A stretch of 64,000 nucleotides of DNA from Ricordea florida (GCA_949710005.1 OX453275.1:3007473-3071472), one strand, 5' to 3'. Positions 11,501 through 23,900 are shown, numbered from the stretch's first letter. Notes: generated by a model from the sequence alone, not told the origin. Translations and numbers: made by a program.

Positions 11501-12421
11501 CTTATCATTGAGAATATGAGCAGGAGCTCCTGTATCTACTAATAAGGAATTTTCTCTTGTTACGTTAAGAGAGTCTACAGTCACTTTGAACGCAAATGAA
11601 GCGCCCCTCTTATCGTCACTCACGGTTTTCGCTGTGTCCTTCTTGCGACAAACATCTGTGTTGTGTGTCTTGGACTTGCAGTGTCTGCACCATCGGTGAT
11701 TAATCTTCTTCCTTTGTTCCTTTATGCGACATTCACTTGATTTGTGACCAGGTTGACCGCAGGAGTAACATGTTATATGGCCGTTCGATGCTGAATGTTT
11801 CTGTTTACAGTTCATAACATTGTCCTCTCCAATTTGTGGCGACATATGAGATCCTTCGGTCTCTTCATAACTCCTAAGGGCCACTTTGAATTCTTGAAAC
11901 TGAATCTTGTCGTCGCGCTGCGAAACAATGGCGGAAAAGGTTTTGTATTCCAAAGGTAATCCTTTCAGTACCATGGCAATCAAAAGGCTGTCGCTCACTG
12001 TCTCCCCGGCGGATTTGAGCAATGTAGCTGCTGTTTCGGCACGTAGAACATAATCTGTTATGCATTCGTCTTGGGCTTTCTGCAGTGAAGTTAGTTCTGT
12101 ATACAATGCAAGAACACGTGGTTTGCTTTTTCCCATGTAATGGTTCCTCAATATTTGGAGGGCTCTTCTGCCATCGTCCCTCGCATCCCTTATAATTAAG
12201 GACAGGCTTCGATCGTCCAAGTACTGGATCAGTTGAGCGAAGGCATCAATGTTCTTTTCCGTTTCTGTGTCATCTAGCTCACCTTCGGCTAGGAGAACAT
12301 CGTACAACTTTTGAAGTCTCATAAGTCCTAGGAATTTTACTTCCCAAAGTTCGTATTTCGTAACATCACCGTCGAACATGAGCCTTCTCCTGGGCCCATA
12401 ACCTGTTGCAAGCGTGGCCAT
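8555..12421 (-). pseudogene. copia gag-pol polyprotein with one in-frame TGA
   Basis: One frame of 1288 sense or nonsense positions from ATG at 12421 to TAA at 8555. In order: Gag (UBN2-like) region; zinc knuckle CYSCGQPGHKSSEC (about residue 218); a second Cys/His cluster; aspartic protease LLVDTGAPAHI (about 295); GAG-pre-integrase WHKILGH; a TGA codon at position 473 (11003-11005); integrase core with HTDLAGP, DNGGEYVS and SPHQNGTAERAW; copia reverse transcriptase with VWVDDIIIAGS; RNase H with DSDWATSSDRRS. The frame is the same on both sides of the TGA. The stop therefore looks like a point mutation, though suppression cannot be excluded. The ATG lies inside the 5' LTR and the primer binding site is part of the frame. 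Confidence 0.88.
12390..12403 (-). other. Primer binding site complementary to initiator tRNA-Met anticodon arm
   Basis: Immediately inside the 5' LTR the element strand reads GGTTATGGGCCCAG. From memory this complements the anticodon stem-loop region of eukaryotic initiator tRNA-Met (CTGGGCCCATAACC). That is the half-tRNA primer described for Drosophila copia, not a 3'-CCA-end primer. The same bases encode Gag residues near position 7. Confidence 0.7.
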
Positions 12422-12635
12422 TTGTTCTTCGGTGGATTGAAGACTCCAAGATCAACTGTAACCAAACATTTATTGTTCTTCTTTCACTGACATTCGCACT
12501 GACTAGAAGTTACACGTGGCTATGAAATATATACATGGTGGCTGATGCAATACAGCCTCGATTTAATGTTAATTTGAATGACATTTCCTGTACGTAAATA
12601 CTTCCGCTCTATGTAAGTTGGGTTTGCATCCAACA
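12404..12635 (-). repeat. 5' LTR of the copia element
   Basis: 232 bp with TGTTG...CAACA ends, followed by the ACCTT duplication (12636-12640). On the element strand it should contain the promoter. It also contains the gag start codon at 12421-12419, eighteen bases before its inner edge. Confidence 0.9.
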
Positions 12636-12640
12636 ACCTT

Positions 12641-12979
12641 ATCACTCGAGTGACTGTATACACTCAAGGTAACACTTGCTTAAATGCAAGAGCTCTTCCA
12701 AAAGCAAAAAACGTTCAAGAAAAGTCATCTTTTCACCTACGAAACAGCCTTTCCGGACAGAGATTTTATGTCACGCAAGGCGAAAGCTTGAAATTCATGC
12801 GCACGCTATTACAAAACGAGGAAACCTATCGAGCTAAATATTTGTAAATCGACGAGTTTACAGAAGGGTCTTTTATCTGATAAAGCTAAAAATTCAAAAG
12901 GATTGGCAATTTCCTATTTTGAAATGTTATTACGTTACATGAAAACCGAGAATTGGCGGAGATGACCCCTCATATTATG
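12641..12979. other. Unique sequence between copia element and duplication arm
   Basis: No gene recognised. A 65-codon frame at 12650-12847 has no domain. It continues the flank interrupted by the copia insertion and ends where similarity to arm 2 begins. Confidence 0.4.
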
Positions 12980-13533
12980 ATTGGATGGGGTCTGTCGATT
13001 ATGTTGATGAAGAAATGCACGCTACTTGGATGGACGATCGTGATTTGGGCTTCTGAGTTTGGCTTGGCTTTCTCTCAGCTTTTCTTGAAGGTAATCTAAA
13101 TTTATCGATGTATTCTCATGTGTTTTTTGACTATTGCTTTAGACAGTCGCGGCGATTGCCGAAGTAAGGTCTTGAGGCAGTAATGACGAACAGTTTATTC
13201 GCATGTGAGCCAGACTCACAGCTACACTGTTATAACTCCTCGCATGCGCGCGTTTTTTCAAAAAACTCCAAAATTTTCGAGCACGAAAAGCCATTCTGAT
13301 TCGCAAAACTTAGCTGGGCCAGTTACGCCGGTGTTTCACGGTTGGCGGTTAGAATTCGGGTAAATTATATGGCCGTTTTGGCGGTAAGCTGAAAAATCGC
13401 GAGTATGAGCTGGGTGTCGACATGAGTTTGTCGCTGGTTATAGTTTGTAGCAGTTACTCCTGTATAACTGCAGAATACCCTTCCAGATCGATGAACTTCT
13501 GCGTAGCCTGCTACGCGGTACTCAGTGAATATG

Positions 13534-13665
13534 ATGTAGTTCAATTTTTTCTTTGGTTCAAATTTTATTTTCCTTTGTTTTCTGATATGGTAATTTTTAA
13601 AATTAGTTTGAAATAAAGGAAAATAAAATTTAAACCAAGGATAAAATTGAACTACAACAAATACA
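13534..13665. repeat. Hairpin MITE, copy 1
   Basis: Inverted arms of about 50 bp begin GTAGTTCAATTTTTTC and end with its complement, surrounding an AT-rich centre; the arms include TTTATTTTCCTTTGTTT. Four copies of the family occur in the window, two per duplication arm. Confidence 0.75.
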
Positions 13666-13679
13666 TTACATTTATGTGC

Positions 13680-13995
13680 ACGGCATACCGCGTACCGCGT
13701 AGCCAGCCTCTAGTAGACCTCAAATTCTTGGATTTATTTTTTTACCGCGTACCGCGTAGCTGGCTTTTAGGAAAACTCAAATTCTTGCATTGATTTTTAC
13801 CGCGTGACCGCGTAGCCAGCTTCTAGAACTCGCATTCTTGCACTGATTTTGTACCGCGCACCGTAGCCAGGTTCTAGGAGAACCCAAATTCTTGCATTGA
13901 TTTTGTATTGCGTACATTGTATTGCGTACATTGAACCTGTAGCCAGGTTCAATGGGACATGAAAGTCTTTAATTAATTTTGCACAGCGTACCGGC
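13680..13995. repeat. CGCGTACCGCGTAGCC tandem repeat
   Basis: About five degenerate units of roughly 55-60 bp, each with a CGCGTACCGCGTAGCCAG core, a TTCTAGGAGAAC-type part and AAATTCTTGCATTGATTTT. The mirror copy is at 45550-45860. Confidence 0.7.
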
Positions 13996-14046
13996 CGCGC
14001 GCGCACAGCCACAGTTTTCAGTAACGCGGTAAATGTGGAAGAGTAT

Positions 14047-15400
14047 ACTACTCTATGGCGGCCCATTAGTGCCATAAGAGAATTCGCTGAATTCATTAAA
14101 AACTGTGAAATTTATTTATTTATTTATTTTATTTTTTTATTTTGTTGTTGTTATTAAAAAAAAAGAGCTCGTGGACCAGCAGTGCCATAGACCACACTGC
14201 TGTTCGGGCGGGTTGTCAGCACGAGGATAGTACTGTAGCTGTCTTGGAATAAATCATGTCTTTGAAGCGTTAACAAGAGTGGAACAAATACAAGGAGCAA
14301 ACAAGCAGGAAGCGAAATGGAACTAGCAAAAAGACGATTCACTACATGAGTTTATAACCGTGCAAAGACTCAGCTCAAATGTCGAAGGTCGTGGCCAAAA
14401 ATACACAAGAATTGGACCTGTAACAAAGCGCCAAGAGCGTTCTCTAGCAAACATCAAACAAGCGTGTAAACAACACTTCAAGTCAGAGCTTGATTGTGAC
14501 GTTTGGGCTGGAGAAAGAGGTCCTTCGTACACCGAAGTATCCCAGATTAAACATTGGAAGCTGGAAGATAATTCATGTGCGTTTTGTTGAGCGTGAGGTT
14601 CAAGTCAAGGCAAGCCATTCTCGAGCGATGACAGCACAGCCTGTAAAGAGTGAAGTCCCTTGAAGCCACAAGTAAATAGAGCAAGTCATAACAATGGGGT
14701 GACAGGCCTGCACAACTCCCATCCACGTGTAATAGCCGGTTATAGCTTTTCTCTAACGAGTATATCCTTTATGGATCTGCCCCTTTTGTACGAGACAATA
14801 GGGGGATCTTTGAATATTCTTCAAAGCAATGGTTATTGTTGGATTAAATGCCAGTTCTGCATGAGTATTTGCTTCAAGTTAGGAACTGATGGGCGATATT
14901 GTGTGACAAAAGGCAAGATTCGCGTGTCTTGTTTACGTTTCTGTTATAGGGCAGCTTTTCTCTCCTCAAATGTAATTTCTGCGAGAGTTGTTGAATCAAG
15001 AGTTTCAAGATACCCTCTTTCGATGAGATTTGTTTTAAATTGTGAAACAGCATAGTTGACATACCTTATGTCAAAATGCTCCAAACACCGAGAAAGAGCG
15101 CATACTCCAAGCATACATAGAGTACTTCACTGAAATTAAGTCTAATATCTCTTTCTATTTCAAGTTTTGCTTTACATATGTTTGAAGATCGCTTTTTAAT
15201 TCGAAATCCTCTTCCCCTTCTTTGTTCCTGATACGCACCATTTTTGTCTTTCTTGCCCAAACAGCAGTGTGGTCTATGCCACTGACGGGCCACGAGCTTT
15301 TTTTTTTAATAACAACAACAAAATAAAAAAAAAAAAATAATTTTACAGTTTTTAATGAATTCAGCAAATTCTCTTATGGCACCAATAGGCCACCATGGGT
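14047..15400. mobile_element. TIR transposon present only in arm 1
   Basis: Left end ACTACTCTATGGCGGCCCAT and right-end complement ACTACCCATGGTGGCCTAT start inverted repeats that stay similar for about 190 bases (14047-14230 and 15250-15400). GTAT occurs on both outer sides. In arm 2 the site is uninterrupted (near 45,520), which defines both ends. The interior has a short frame (14360-14590) that looks coding in composition but matches no family I know. There is no transposase, so it is non-autonomous and of unknown class. It inserted after the duplication. Confidence 0.75.
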
Positions 15401-17027
15401 AGTATTCTCCAGTTACTCCCAAACTGCCAGTAACTGTATTCATGTTAACAGTTATTGTTTCGTACAACTCACTAGTGCTTGGGATAGTTTTTGCTTGGCA
15501 AACCGACTTTGAGCTTGCATTCCACATGTACTGAATAAGAATTACCGTTTTTTACTGGGTCAGTATCATGGGTGACAAATAACTCATTAATTTCGGCGCG
15601 AAATTTAACCGTAATCAAATGGTGACAAGTGAAATTAGGGAATAATTCCCTAATTTCACGAGTTCACCATTTGATTACCTATTAATATCATGGGTGACGA
15701 ATTACGTTAGCAATCGTGGTTTTTTGACATCTTTATCCTGGATCGTATTGATCGAGATATCTACTCTCTCAAATGTTTAGACCTTAAATTTGGCTTATAA
15801 AGTTCAGACTTTTTCGGCAAAATACCTGTTAGAATCCTTGATTTTCTCTTGTGTGTTCAGGTTTTCTAAAACGTCTTTTTGAGCCCTGAGATCTTCATTC
15901 ACGGCTTTTTAAAACTTCGTCACCATCTTGACACTGAGACGTACGGAAGGGTTGCTATGGCCATTTTGTAATTTCACATGTGAAATTACAAATTAACACT
16001 GAAATTTCGTGCCAAAATTAAGGAGTAATTCGTCACCTATGATACATACTAATTTATAATTTAACGTGTGAATTAATTACAATTTTGTTATGGCAACTTC
16101 TCCTACGGTGCCAAGATAGCGTCTAGGTTGGAAAATGTTCAGGAGTAATTTGTCACCCATGATATTTCAAAATAATGGTTTACTCGTGAAATTAATTTCA
16201 CTTGCGTTTTGTCCAAAATCCAATAATTTCCCTCCGAGTTTTGTCCAAATTCTAATAATTTTTCCGATCTTTAGGCGAGGAAAACCAATTCTTTCACAGA
16301 TATTCCCGTAAAAAGGTAAAACTTTCCAAAATTGGGACTACATTGCAGGAACTGTATTCAGTGATTGGCTGTTTCTTTTACTTGTCGCCTGATTCCCGAT
16401 GAAATATCCAAATTCCCAGAAAAATTATCTTCTCTCGAAACAGTCCTAGTTAGATTTTTCACCGCCTGTCTAGGTGGGATGAGTGTATGTAATCGCATGG
16501 GCCTGTGGGCCATTTACCATTCAATTGTATTTTCAAGGGTTTTGCAAAATGTAGAAAACTTTGAAAATACAAGTAAGATAGTTGTCATTACCTGTTTATT
16601 GCATAAATGGCAAAATTATTGATCAAAACTGCGACAAAGGACAATCGATTTAACTGATCAATTGGTTCAATGAAGATTTTATTCTGAAAATTATAGCAAA
16701 CACAGTTTCAAATCTATGCTGCCAACTGAAATCGTGACAGTTACTAAGCAACTGTTAACCAGTCAAGATCAACTAATCATGCCCTCTTGAATACCTATAG
16801 TACCCTGCTGAAAAAAATGCCCTCTGTGTGAGCCAATCAGCATTATGCAACTAAGAAGTGTGGCCTGTTTTCATTGGCATATAATGATATTTTGCATGGT
16901 AATCATACGGTTTTTGAAAGTGAATGTATATGAAACACCATATGCAGAGTAATATGCAATGACATTGATTGATCATCGCAGTTATGTACACAACTTAAGC
17001 AGATGCAAAATTAAAGCCTGAAAAGTT
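15401..17027. other. AT-rich intergenic repeats of arm 1
   Basis: No gene is supported. The stretch contains a near-perfect palindrome at about 15615-15679 (AGTGAAATTAGGGAAT and its complement in the centre) and several short GTGAAATTA/TAATTTCAC pairs. Arm 2 lacks about 15.62-16.05 kb, suggesting another small insertion of a repeat family. An 85-codon frame at 16365-16622 has no domain. Confidence 0.4.
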
Positions 17028-17103
17028 GGCTTGATAGCTCAATTGGTAGAGCACTGCACCATGAGTATCGCAGAATTCATGGGATAGAATCCCATTCAGG
17101 CCT
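17028..17103 (+). tRNA. Degenerate tRNA-like repeat
   Basis: Acceptor ends GGCTTGA and TCAGGCC can pair and the A box (TAGCTCAATTGG) is near consensus. The B box reads GGATAGAATCC rather than GGTTCGAATCC, and the anticodon arm carries an insertion. It is best read as a dead copy of the repeat at 17210. The flanking AATTAAAGCCTGAAAA, complemented further on, suggests a dispersed tRNA-derived repeat. Confidence 0.4.
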
Positions 17104-17209
17104 GAGTTTTTTGTTTTTTTTTTTTTCAGGCTTTAATTTTGCATATTCACTTGCATTCTTCTCCATCTATGGGTATATTATAAACTCACAACACGACCAG
17201 CTCCCAGTT

Positions 17210-17282
17210 GGCTTGATAGCTCAGTTGGTAGAGCACTGCACCGGTATTGCAGAGGTCATGGGTTCGAATCCCGTTCAGGCCT
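17210..17282 (+). tRNA. tRNA-like element, Thr(GGT)-like anticodon
   Basis: Cloverleaf: 7-bp acceptor stem (GGCTTGA/TCAGGCC), D arm GCTC...GAGC, anticodon stem CTGCA/TGCAG with loop CCGGTAT, T arm with a perfect B box GGTTCGAATCC. The A box TAGCTCAGTTGG is also consensus. The loop would give anticodon GGT, but position 33 is C instead of the near-universal T. A working tRNA is therefore doubtful and a tRNA-derived repeat is more likely. Mirror copies lie in arm 2. Confidence 0.5.
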
Positions 17283-17482
17283 GAGTTATTGTCAGGCTGT
17301 AATTTCGCATCTGCCGAAGTTGTGTACATAACTAGTACTGTGATGATCAATTAGTGTCATTATACATACGGTTTTTCTTATTCAATTTGGGATTAATTTG
17401 CACAGATGAGCTTTTTGAAAAACTCACAATTCCAAATTGAACAAGAAAAACCATATATTTACTTACTAATAATATATAATTA

Positions 17483-17612
17483 TGTTGTAGTTCAATTTTT
17501 TTCTTGGTTCAAATTTTATTTTCCTTTGTTTTTGTGTATGGTAATGTATGATAATGAGTTTGAAACAAAGGAAAATAAAATTTGGACCAAGGGAAAAATT
17601 GAACTACAACAT
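17483..17612. repeat. Hairpin MITE, copy 2
   Basis: Same family as 13534-13665: GTAGTTCAATTTTTTTC at the left end and the complement GAAAAATTGAACTACAAC at the right. It lies about 390 bases before the first exon of the GTPase gene. Confidence 0.75.
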
Positions 17613-17836
17613 ATACTTGAAAAAAATATTGGCTAGAGGAAACCTTTCTTAATTGAATGTAGCCATTTTTTCTCACTCGAGAAAACTTTTTTCAAAGTTT
17701 CTGCAGTTCTAAAATTTTCATCATTTTATGTGATATCATTGGCTTGGAAAATTTGCTATTGTCTTTCAGCCAATCATAATCCAGAATTTTGATGTGTAAT
17801 TTACATTGGTGTTACACTTTTTGCACTATTGTTACA

Positions 17837-17867
<31 letters not shown>

Positions 17868-17997
17868 ACAAGTAAGTTTAACATGTATATGATTAGGGAA
17901 TTAATAATATTTCAGTAGTGAAGATGACTGACTGAATGGTAACTAAAATTTCAGCATCTTAACCAAGCCTGAAAAGATGATAGGAGATAAATGAAGG

Positions 17998-20900
17998 ATG
18001 GAAGAAACCCAAAGATCTCCAAAGGCGTCCTCGTCCCAAGCGAGCAGTGCGGATGATTTAATGGAAGGTCAGTTGGTTCTCATGATTAAGCTACAACAAT
18101 AATATTTATATAGTACATGTACATTCTGGTAATTGGTGAGTCTCGTCACATAGTTAAAGTATGCAACAGTCAAAGATTCTTTTTTTAAATAGGTAAAGAC
18201 TCTGCAGCTTGTGGTGCCATCCAATCTAATGGAGTACAAATGTGGAAACGGAAATCCTCTGACAATGTTGCCAGTGGAGAAGGTGAATCTAATGGAACAT
18301 TTACATTATAATATAGTCAAATACTGTAAATTTGGATTGAATTTGATGCAAGAAACCCATTTCTGAATGGACTGCAAACAGTCTCTGTGTGCGGAAAACG
18401 ACACACCATCTCACAGTAGGAGGGTGAGGCATGGGTAATGCGGCATGCAGCATTCTCCCCATTGCCATAAACTCAGTGTTGTGCCTAATTTTCTCCTTAG
18501 CTTTAACGTTGGTACGGCCAGGGTCTGAAGCAAAAAGTCAGACTGTTCACAGTCTAATTTCTAATATGCATTTCTTTATTATAATAATATTTTGATATGT
18601 TCTACAGTTATTTTGGATCTGTTTATGGTTATTTATGTAATTATGTATCCTTTCTTCTCTATTTATTTTGTGCGTACTATTCTTTGTTGTCTTTGTACCA
18701 GGAAATAAGAAGCCCTTTGTGTCTTCTCCAGAGTCTCAGTTTGCAGAGTCAGGTAAAATGACTACCATGACATGTAATTGCATTGAACAATAACTTTTCT
18801 TGAGTGAAAAAATGGGTTGTTATGATACGGCTATTGCTTATATGAACAATTCAGTACAATTGCCCTCTTTTGTTCTTTTCCAATCAGAAGTCTCATTTTG
18901 AACCAATTTTACAGTGGAGCAAATCTGCTTTCCATATTTCTATTTTGCTCTCCCAGAATTCTTGAACATTTCATGTACTGAGAAATGATGCAAGGAAGGA
19001 GCAAAAGTGTAATGGATTTGTCAAAACGTCCCTTGTTTAGAATGGACACATCAGGCTGATATTGTTTGTTTGCTTGGTCTGTACTGTCACAACCTAATAT
19101 TCCCCTGCCATTGTTATCTGGGCTGTGACAAGTGACTTTCTTTAAATGTATTTGAGATAATTGTGAATTTCTTGATGTAATAGATATTTGTCATCAGCTG
19201 GCCTATAGTGATTAATGTTGAACCTTTGCTGTTTCTGAATTTCAAACATGCACGAGGGAACTAGGATGTAAGGGAAAAATGTGTTATTAAAATTATCTCA
19301 CATTGTATCAGACAGGTACAGACATGTATCCTTTATTGTCTTCATTTAACAGATAAAGAATTCACAGCAGACATAGTCTTCGCATTGGACTATTCAGCTA
19401 ATGTCTCTCAGGAAGATATTGACAAGCAAGTTGACTTTGTTGAGTGCCTGGCTAGTAGCTTGAATGTTGCTCCAGGAAAATCCAGGGCTGCTGTAATTAC
19501 ATATGGGGATTCTGCAATAACAAGGATTAGATTTGATCCACACAATTCAAAACCTTTCACTGTCCGTGGATTGCTGACTAGAGAAACAGTTGGCAGCAAG
19601 AGTGGAAGGATAAGTTTGGCATTAGAAGAGGCAGCCAGTGCTTTTCAGGTTGTGGAATCTGAAAATGTCAGTACACTGAATGGAAATGAGCACAAGAAGC
19701 TTCTTTTCCTTATCACTGCTGAAAGTGAAAGAGATGGGACAGAATTAGAAGCTTGCATTGTGCAATCAGAGCACCTGAATACCAGAAACGTGCAAACCAT
19801 GATTGCCCCTGTTGGGTCACAAATAGATTTTAGAGGGCTTGGGCAGATAGTTAAACGTCCCCAGTGTGTGTTCCCTTTTCTATCATTTGGTGATATGACA
19901 GCTTCAAAAGCACAGTGCATTAAAGTTGGTGTCAAGACTGCCTTAGGTAAGGAGTTTATCCATTTTTCACCACCCTTCCTTCCCAAACTCCGTTTTTCTC
20001 TCCCTCCGCCTTGCTCTCTTTCTCTTACCCTCGCCCTTTACACTGGCTTTCCTTTGTTCTTTTCTACAAACATTCATTACCTCCTTAAAAACCTTCCCTT
20101 TTCATGTCCCTCCTTCCTTGTTTTTTCCCCACCCGCCATCCCCTCGGGTTTTTTTGCCTTCCCCTTTCTTTCAACTACCTATGCCTGTACCTGTTTGTTT
20201 GGCTGCTCTCTCCCCCCCCCCCCCCATACTATCCCTTTATCTCTTTCTCTTTGTCTAACTTTATTGTAGTTATCATTCTATTCTTCTTTTTTCTGTTTGG
20301 CAGACATAGTCGGCTATGCAAAGAAAAAAGCGATGGCATTCAGTGGCGTAACACCAGAGCATGACCTTTGGGAGAAGATAAGTCATTTATCACTTGTAAT
20401 GGAAGGAACATGGTATTTGCTTTATCAACAGGATGACAAGTTGTCCAAAAAGAGCAAAACTGAAATGAAGAAAGTTGAAAAGTTAATCAGTGAGAGTATC
20501 GATAATTTTCATTCCAAACTTACTTCAGAAAATAGCATAAGTCTTACTGTAGCTGTTTTAGGGCTTCAAGGGGTTGGTAAAAGCTACATGCTAAATTTTC
20601 TTTTAAATTCTGGGCTACCCGATAACGTTAGGATGTCTGACGGTCCATTGCCTTCGGGTCCAGGAGGAAGTCAGACCCCGGTGCCTGTCCGCCTTAAGTA
20701 CGGAAATAAAGTGCAGGTGTCTTTACACAAGAAAGTTGTCCACCAGAAACCTGATGTTTGGTACTCGAACGATGATCTAGGCCCAGACACCCTGGCGTCT
20801 GTGAATAACATAATGAAGGAGAAGTTCATGGAAGTCACGGCCTTAGATGATGCAGCCTTTGTAGAATTTCAGGGGCCTTTCCCAATTTTTCAGTATTTAA

Positions 20901-23900
20901 AAGAGAGGAAGTGTTCAAGTTCTGGTCATCTTGTGTTAGACGTCGACGTGGTGTTTGAAGACCTTCCGGGCCTCGGGGATAAAGTTGGAGATGACACAAT
21001 TGATGTTCAGCTGAGCAAATCTGATCTGATTTTCTTCTTTGCTGGTGGTCACTCTGGGCGCCCAGTCTCATCAGAAGATTTAGGTACTATCTTTAGAATG
21101 CACGATAAGTTCGAATACGTATTAAGGCCGAAGCTTGTTCTCATCGACAACCCAGGCAGAGAACCCGTGACCGCACACCATTTGTTCCAGTTTGAAGAAG
21201 ACCAGGAGGCCTTTCAAGTTCGTTACAAGGAACAGAGAGAGAACCTTAAAAGGGCGTGGTCGACTTTGTTGTCCACTGAAGACGGGAACATCACCCAGAG
21301 GTACAAGAAAGTTAAAGAGAAGCTCCCTCAGCTTGGGGGAGAGGATCTTCTGGAAAGGTTACAAGAGGAAAGTGATGTTATTGTGTTTCATCCAAACAAT
21401 CCTGATTTTCTAAAGACCTTAAAGGATGTAATTAACAACCATATAAATACTGTCAGGACAAAGAACAAGTTTCATCCGTTTCTAAAGAAGGTCCATTGGG
21501 CTGCCAAGAAGCTTAAAACCCAACTAAACAAATCGTGTGCCAGTGTCAAAAAAGTTGCCCAGAGGGTCGAGGAAGTAAATGTCAAAGTTAATTATCCAGT
21601 CTTTGAGATTTATTTTGATATTCGAAAAGCGGACATTCTTGCGGAGTCTTTCCTAGCCGAGAAAAATGTGCTTTTCAGTGGTGACGTAGAAAACCTCAGT
21701 ACCATTTGTGACGAGTTTTTGAGATCAGAAGAAACCTTGACATTTGTTTTAACTGCCGTCGAAGATTCTCTGGAAATGTTTAGAAAAAAGTTGATCACTG
21801 CAGTAGAAGACGCTTACAGTGCTGCTTCTCGAGAGGTTCCTGAAGATCACAGAGAATTGGCTGAGATGCTAAGTGAAGGTAGAATACATAGCTCTTGCAC
21901 AGTTAAAGCTCGGGACTATGTTTGTCAAGTAATTGAGTCCAAAAAGTGCAAAAATCGGGTTTCATTTCGAAAAATAAAGACGGATTGGACGCGTTATGAC
22001 GAGGAAAGTAGGAAAGGTCTTTGCATTAAATTTCTTCACGACCTACTTGAAAAAATGTTGAACATTGTGATGCAATCTTCTCGAAACTTACAGCGGAAGA
22101 AACACTCCCCACTTCAGCTAGTGGAATGTCTTAAAAGCGATGTCGAGGAGTTGTTTCGTGTGGTGAGACCTGCAGGTCGACTTAATCTTCTCAAGTTTCT
22201 TTCCAAGAACATGAGTGTCGTTATTGATGTTTGCAGGGAAGAAATTCGCAACGTCAACCCACATCCTAGTTATGAAAGTTCTCTGTTGGACCACACCACA
22301 CTTCCTGACCAACTCAGAGAAGCATCAAGTAGCTCATATGAAAGACAAGCCACAGAAAACCACATACGAATAATAGAGGAAATGACCAAGATCCTGAAGA
22401 TGCCTAACAAGAAAGTTGATCCTGTCCGCAGGCTGGAGCAGTTGCTAAAGCTTCAGAAAAATGCTTTAGTGCTGGGAGAGCCCAATATTGTGGAGAAGCG
22501 TACACTTTGGCCAGTTGCCCTAACAAAAATCCTTAGTGACAAGGATCATTTTGCAGTTGAGCTCGACCCTGACTTGGTACAAGATGTTGATTTACAAGAC
22601 GCTGCAGTGTGTAGCCTCATGAAGAAGGCCAGGGAACGGCTATTTGCCCATCAGGTATCTCGTGTTTCCTGCTGTATTGTGGAAGATCAATCGCTTCCCG
22701 AAAATGAGATGCATCTGGAGAAAAGCGAGGTTCGCGAACGGTTTTGCCTTGAGGTACGGATGACTGTATCCATGCAAAAAGATCTTGAGACTATGCGGAT
22801 GACGTTTGTCGATCCCGCAAATACTCTGGCACCTATTTTCATCCCAACAATCCGCCCTGGCCCACAGTCCAACATAATGGGAAACTACTACCTACAAGAG
22901 GATCCGTGGAGCGCCACGGAGGAAGGCAAAGAACGAGATGAAACTGCGCAGGAGGGCACACTTGAGTTCAACATATTTCTTGTTGTGGAAAAGCAGCACT
23001 TGGTAGATCTAAAGCGGACGATTGCCATGAAACTAGTACCCAAAGACAGACAGATAAATTTGAGGTATGTTGTTCTCCCACAAAACGGTCGTGGAATTGG
23101 CGTGACCAGGTCGATCATCAAAAGCCTTGCAGAATGCTTAAGCTTTCGTTTGTACTGGACAGTTGATGATGACATCAAACAAATGTACGAGTTTAATGAA
23201 AATGACCATCGTTGGCACAAATGTACGTTCGGCAGGGGCCTTTTGTTTGGCCAGCGAGTCTACCAAGAATGTTTGAGGAAGACTGTTAACCCCTTGTCAA
23301 GCAATCAAAGGGACGACCTCTGGGACGAATTCGTTCAAGACTGGCCATCATGGGCAAAGAAAACGAAGAACGCTGCCCGTTCGCTCTTGTTGAACGACAA
23401 GAATTTTGCGGAGGTACAGACGAATGTAGGACGGTTAGATAGCCCATTCACCATGGATAAGGTTTCAGTTGACTGCGGACAGGATGAAGAGAAGAAAAAA
23501 CAACTAAGCTGTCTGCAACAAACGTTTGTTGACAGATGGAAGAAAAAGATGTTTCACGATAATATCAACCCCATTGCTGGCGTGGCACTGGCTCATGAAT
23601 CTACCAGGAGGTACGACTACATGGCCAAGTACCCCTCCGAACATTACATGCGAAGTGAACTACGATACCAAGTGGTACTAAACAACGCATCTGCGCTACA
23701 AAGGATGAACTTCGTCACTGATGACATCATTTTCAACGATGAAGAATTCCAAGTGCAAGATAAGGACAAACGCAACAATCCCCACTGGGGAGTGCGAGGC
23801 AGCGATAGGTCGTTTTCTCGGGCCCTTGCAGTGCGCGGTGTTATTGGCTACCAAGTAATCTGTATCACTCACAGTCACCAAAAGCTGACCAATGTCTTTG

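Larger units (their letters stand above)
8295..12635 (-). mobile_element. Full-length Ty1/copia LTR retrotransposon
   Basis: 4341 bp, flanked by a perfect 5-bp duplication, with two 232-bp LTRs, a primer binding site, a polypurine tract and one gag-pol frame in the copia order (integrase before reverse transcriptase). The LTRs differ at about two positions, so insertion was recent. One in-frame TGA at 11003-11005 interrupts an otherwise complete polyprotein. The element is just outside the left edge of the large inverted duplication and has no counterpart beside arm 2. Confidence 0.92.

Noticed and set aside
22888-23220. 110-codon minus-strand frame, also present in arm 2 (36914-37246)
   Set aside because: It is antisense to the glycosyltransferase-like region; conservation reflects the duplicated sense gene.
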